Part shown: positions 60,406-64,000 of the stretch, piece by piece | Layout: every line of letters starts with the position of its first letter | Position numbering within the stretch: position 1 is the stretch's first letter | Source: Gossypium raimondii | Taxonomy: Eukaryota > Streptophyta > Magnoliopsida > Malvales > Malvaceae | Length of the DNA: 64,000 nucleotides | Assembly: GCF_025698545.1 (NCBI RefSeq) | Contig: NC_068570.1 | Location: forward strand, 58,857,924 to 58,921,923 | Direction: 5' to 3' | Notes under the pieces: model-generated | The model's input: only the letters and a program-made list of their open reading frames with translations | Database searches by the model: none | Told to the model about the DNA's origin: nothing | Position numbers and translations under genes: made by a program

Positions 60406-60872
60406 AGTAAAAGATCTTTCTAGTCTCTCAAAACTCGAGCAATTTAGTCCATGTCAAATTTGGAAGTGAATAACCAATGACATTTAATTATAGTGTTAAT
60501 ATTTCTTTTGTCAATTTCACAAAAATTGGATTGGTATAATAACAAATTTAGCTTTCATAATTTACACATTCTATTAATTTGGTCCTGATTTAACAAAATT
60601 TAGTCTGTAATATTTTTAAAATGCATAAATGTTGAGACTAAATTTGTTGATTTTTTAGAATCAATACCCAATTAACAAAATATGTAAATGTTGAGGGCTA
60701 AATTTGTTACGATATCAATCAAAATTATGCATAATTAACAAAAGACATCAACATCATGATTAATTATCCTTACTTACTCGTTTTCAAAATTGACAATGAT
60801 TAAATTATTTCGATTTTTTGAGAGACTAATTTAATAAATTTCAAAATTAAGAGGATTGAGAGATTTTTTACC
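60406..60872. mobile_element. Inverted-repeat element, 467 bp
   Basis: Ends AGTAAAAGATCTTTCTAGTC and inverted GGTAAAAAATCTCTCAATCC, continuing as matching AATTTAGTC and AAATTAGTC words. The interior has repeated AACATTTACATA-type words in both directions. No target duplication found. Confidence 0.5.
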
Positions 60873-61950
60873 AAAAAATTATATAATTAAAAAGAGTTAG
60901 GAGGAGAAAACACTTAAAAAGTAACTTTTGTAATTTCACCTTATTTTTTGAGGATTTCCTACACCCAAATTTATGCTAATCACGTAGGTCCTATTCTCCT
61001 ATTGGCTACTGTCATTTTCTGGACTCTCTCTTTATGGTCTCCCATTTTGCTCCGCTACTTCTTTTCATAAAAATAGGTTACATTTTTCAATAAATATCGT
61101 TTTTTATTAACTTATAAAATAAATATATTTAATTTCTTAAAATTCAATATAAATATAAAATGTGAATATTTTAGAAAAATTAAAATAAAATGCGATTATA
61201 TAAGTTTTTATGGGCAACTTTCTAAGTAAAGAGGACTATATTGATCAAACAAAAGATTTAAAATGTGTTTGATAAATAAATAAAAAATTAAGCATTAAAT
61301 TTATATTATAGTATTTTTTATAGTAAAATTTAAGCACGAAATATAGTTATTTTATTTGATAATATTAAATTTTGGTTTTAAAATTCATTTTTTCATAATT
61401 TTAATCTAATTAATATGATAGTATTTATTTTATTTTGGCTGGTTTTGGATAATAATCAAAAGATAAAATTTGAATATTTTAATTTTAATAAAATGATGAA
61501 ATAATTTATTTTAAAAATAAATTTTCACAAATAAAATTAATTTAATATTTTACACATTAAATGATAAGTATTTATCTATTTATATTATTTAAAATAATTA
61601 AATATATATTAATGTGTACAAATAAATTTAAATAAAAATACATTTATTTTCCAATTAAAACATAAAGTAGAATTAAATCATAATAAAATAAATTGAAAAA
61701 TATTTTATTCAAGTCCAACCAGAATTTAAATTAAACATATTCAGAGGGACTAATAAGTAAATAACCCAACATGTTTAACACCAAAAATTCTCTTCTTTTT
61801 CAAAGATATGGGGAAAATCATAAAGGCATTTGTTGCTTAGATTCCATTTTTTTCCCTTAAAAGTTGCATCAATTCATTATTATTCTCTAGACTAATCTTT
61901 TAGGGCTCAATGATTAAAAATTCATTGCGTGCTAAAATATTGTTTTTTTA
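60873..61950. other. AT-rich intergenic DNA
   Basis: No gene or named repeat is seen. Confidence 0.4.
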
Positions 61951-61958
61951 ATTATAAA

Positions 61959-63210
61959 GGGTAAATTACATAAATGGTCATTAAACTATTTACGCATTTT
62001 ATTTTGGTCACTGAATTTTAATCTTTCCAATTTAATCATTAAATTATTCGAAATAATTTTTATGATCATCGAATGTCGACAGCATTTGATATTTAACAAA
62101 AATGCTTATGTGGACATTTTTATTGGTTTAATAGTAAATTTAGCCCTCTAATATTAACATGTTCTATCAATTTGATCCTAAATAAAAATTAATAAATTTA
62201 ATCCTTAATATTTACAAAATTTATCATATTAGTTCAAATTCTAAAACAATCAATAAATTTATCCCTTAACATTTGCAAAATGATGAATTTAATTTTTTTT
62301 TTAAATTTTGTAAACCTCAAACATACATGCACGAGTAGATTTTGATGGATATGGGAATCATGCGTATGAGAATAACGATGAAAAACAAATGTCTACTTAC
62401 TGCAAGTTTAGTCTGACTATTCAATGTCATGTTCAATCACAGTATTGATCAGATAGTGAAATAGAAACGAAAAATAGAGAAGTAAAGAGAGATTTTGCAC
62501 ATGGTCGTTTGTTAACGCAATTCGGAAACAATCTTATTTTGCGGAGCCTCGTTTAGTGAATGATTCTTATTAAATAATCTTTTGGATCACTTATTGGTTC
62601 AAGCACAATCTACCATTATACAAAGAAAGAATCGCAGCCTCAACATCGACCCCAATTATTACAAATAAAGCTTATTTGCTTATTAAAACAACATTCAATA
62701 AAGCCCACGTGAAAAAAAGCCAACATGTAAATATGTCCAGGTTGTCTCGTATCTTGACTGATAACAAATATTATTAGATATCCTTAGCTCTAACAAATGG
62801 TAAAGAACTATTTATAATTAAATTTTTTATAAATTTTGTAAATTCTTCGTTTTGTAATTTTACAAATTTTAAAAATCAAAATTTGTCATTTTTAAATGTT
62901 GAAAGATAAATTATTATTTTTTAGAATTTGAACTAAAATAACAAATTTTATAAACATTGAGGGCTAAATTCTTTTAATTTTGTATATTTAGGATCAATTT
63001 GATAGAATATGTAAATATTAGAGGGTTAAATTTATTATTAGACCAATAGTCCGTGTCAACACTTCTATCAAATTTCAAACCACTGTTAACATTCGGTGAC
63101 CAAAATATTTTATTTGAATAGTTTAATGATTAAATTGAAAAAATTAAAAGTTCAGTTACCATAATAGAACGCATAAGCAATAGTTTAGTGATCATTTTAA
63201 TAATTTACCC
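61959..63210. mobile_element. MULE-like TIR element, 1252 bp, with 8 bp target duplication
   Basis: Both ends begin GGGTAAATTA and pair over more than 100 bp (ATTAAACTATT, TTTTGGTCACTGAA, CCAATTTAATCATTAAA); weaker pairing reaches about 300 bp inwards. ATTATAAA flanks both sides (61951-61958, 63211-63218). Long TIRs and an 8-9 bp duplication fit Mutator-like elements. The 62290-62850 core is non-coding and unlike the arms; I could not identify it. Confidence 0.8.
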
Positions 63211-63469
63211 ATTATAAAAATAGTGTAAAGATTAATCATTTATTTGAATTTTATTTGACTTGAAATAAGTTTGACATCTATATATATATATATTTATATA
63301 TTAGAATATGGATTTTAGAAAGATATGATTTTTAAATATATAAATTGATTTTAGAAAATAATAATAATAAAGAGTAATGCCTTTTTTTTTTTTGCTTATC
63401 AAGTGTTTCATTTAGCTGCAAAGCAGAGAATACTTTTAAAAAAGGGATTGATATTCCCTTATTCTAATA

Positions 63470-63597
63470 TACTTTTAAAAATAGATGAAATTACTCATTG
63501 ATCTAATTTACAGAGGCTAATTTACCCATTTCTTTAGTAAAAAAATACAAATTGCAGTCTCACACTTTGTACAGGAGCCTCTATGGTACTTTTACCA
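63470..63597. mobile_element. Right half of a MULE-type MITE of the 42626 family
   Basis: TGATCTAATTTACAGAGGCT, TTACCCATTTCTTTAGTA, GCAGTCTCACAC and the end ATGGTACTTTTACC match the right arm of the 42626/28902 family. The left arm is not recognisable. Confidence 0.5.
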
Positions 63598-63803
63598 TGG
63601 ACAAGGATTATAGGAAGCAACTAAAGCCGTTTCCAAGTTCGAAGGGGGTTGATGTTGATGGTCAGGAGAAAACTTTTGTGGCAAAACATGTTGAAGAAGA
63701 GCGCCTCGTGGTCACTGAACCGCAAGTCGAAGGCAAGACTAAGGAGGAACTGAAAGCCAAGGTATCCCAACCGGTTCGCGATCCTCCACTAGATCATCTA
63801 TAA
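63598..63803 (+). other. Unrecognised short ORF near the window edge
   Basis: A charged ORF in frame with the ATG inside the MITE end (63552) continues as MDKDYRKQLKPFPSSKG and is rich in Glu and Lys, with KHVEEERLVVTEPQVEGKTK. I do not recognise a family. It may be part of a gene or retroelement gag-like relic. Confidence 0.25.
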
Positions 63804-64000
63804 AATTCAATACGACCTGCAATCTCCCTACATATCATCTTTGCTTTACTAGCTAACTTTATGCTCTTAGAAATTACAAGCCCTGTTTGCTTGTGTCTGG
63901 ATGAAGGTTCATATCTCTTGGCATCCTCTTCCTTGCCTAGTGATAAGGCCTCCTTAGCAGGCATTACGTTTCCCCACCAAAATTCCTGCAAAATCCCGTG
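63794..64000 (-). other. Unrecognised ORF running to the window edge
   Basis: Minus-strand frame open from the window edge to a stop at 63794, encoding MPAKEALSLGKEEDAKRYE and KLASKAKMICREIAGRIEF. No family recognised. Possibly the last exon of a gene beyond the window. Confidence 0.25.

Noticed and set aside
1-64000. tRNA, rRNA or other structured RNA genes
   Set aside because: I saw no cloverleaf or conserved rRNA sequence by eye; small RNAs cannot be excluded without a covariance-model search.

Overview
The window is nuclear DNA of a flowering plant. It has long AT-rich intergenic stretches, intron-rich genes with GT/AG junctions, a plastid rbcL insertion and many plant transposons. The repeat families (short elements with GGGTGGGTTTGG ends, hAT-like elements with GGCCCGG-rich ends, a LINE carrying an RNase H domain) and the gene sequences look to me like cotton (Gossypium, Malvaceae). 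That species call is inference from remembered repeats, not a database match.

Left part, about 1-26 kb: accessory DNA built from transposons and duplicated gene pieces. A 4.1 kb element with TAA target duplications carries decayed exons of an ABHD17-type alpha/beta hydrolase. Next come an RPS5-type CC-NBS-LRR resistance gene with a frameshift near its 3' end, a solo-LTR-like block, the tail of a chromodomain-type gypsy element, a second NLR copy (start codon lost, P-loop Lys changed, truncated), a fragment of a TFIIIC-subunit gene, and a two-exon HCT-like BAHD acyltransferase lacking its HHxxxD catalytic block. Then follow a LINE tail, a piece of plastid rbcL, and a chimeric block joining a third NLR fragment (split by a MITE) to two tandem copies of a BAHD fragment. 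NLR and BAHD pieces occur together three times, so these families were probably duplicated as one block.

Right part, about 26-60 kb: four housekeeping genes. On the minus strand is a TFIIIC B-block-binding subunit (13 exons, about 1401 aa, internally shortened). Divergent from it on the plus strand is the mitochondrial pyruvate dehydrogenase E2 subunit (19 exons, 536 aa). Next is an intronless SLC25-type mitochondrial carrier (plus strand). Convergent with that is an Ataxin-2-like CID3/CID4 protein (minus strand, 14 coding exons, 642 aa). Telo-box motifs lie in the 5' regions of the last three. MITEs sit in several introns, two with clear 9-10 bp target duplications.

From about 60 kb to the end the sequence is AT-rich intergenic DNA with terminal-inverted-repeat elements, including a 1.25 kb MULE-like element with an 8 bp target duplication, and two short unrecognised ORFs at the edge. 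All exon coordinates were derived by hand from splice consensus, reading phase and remembered homologues.
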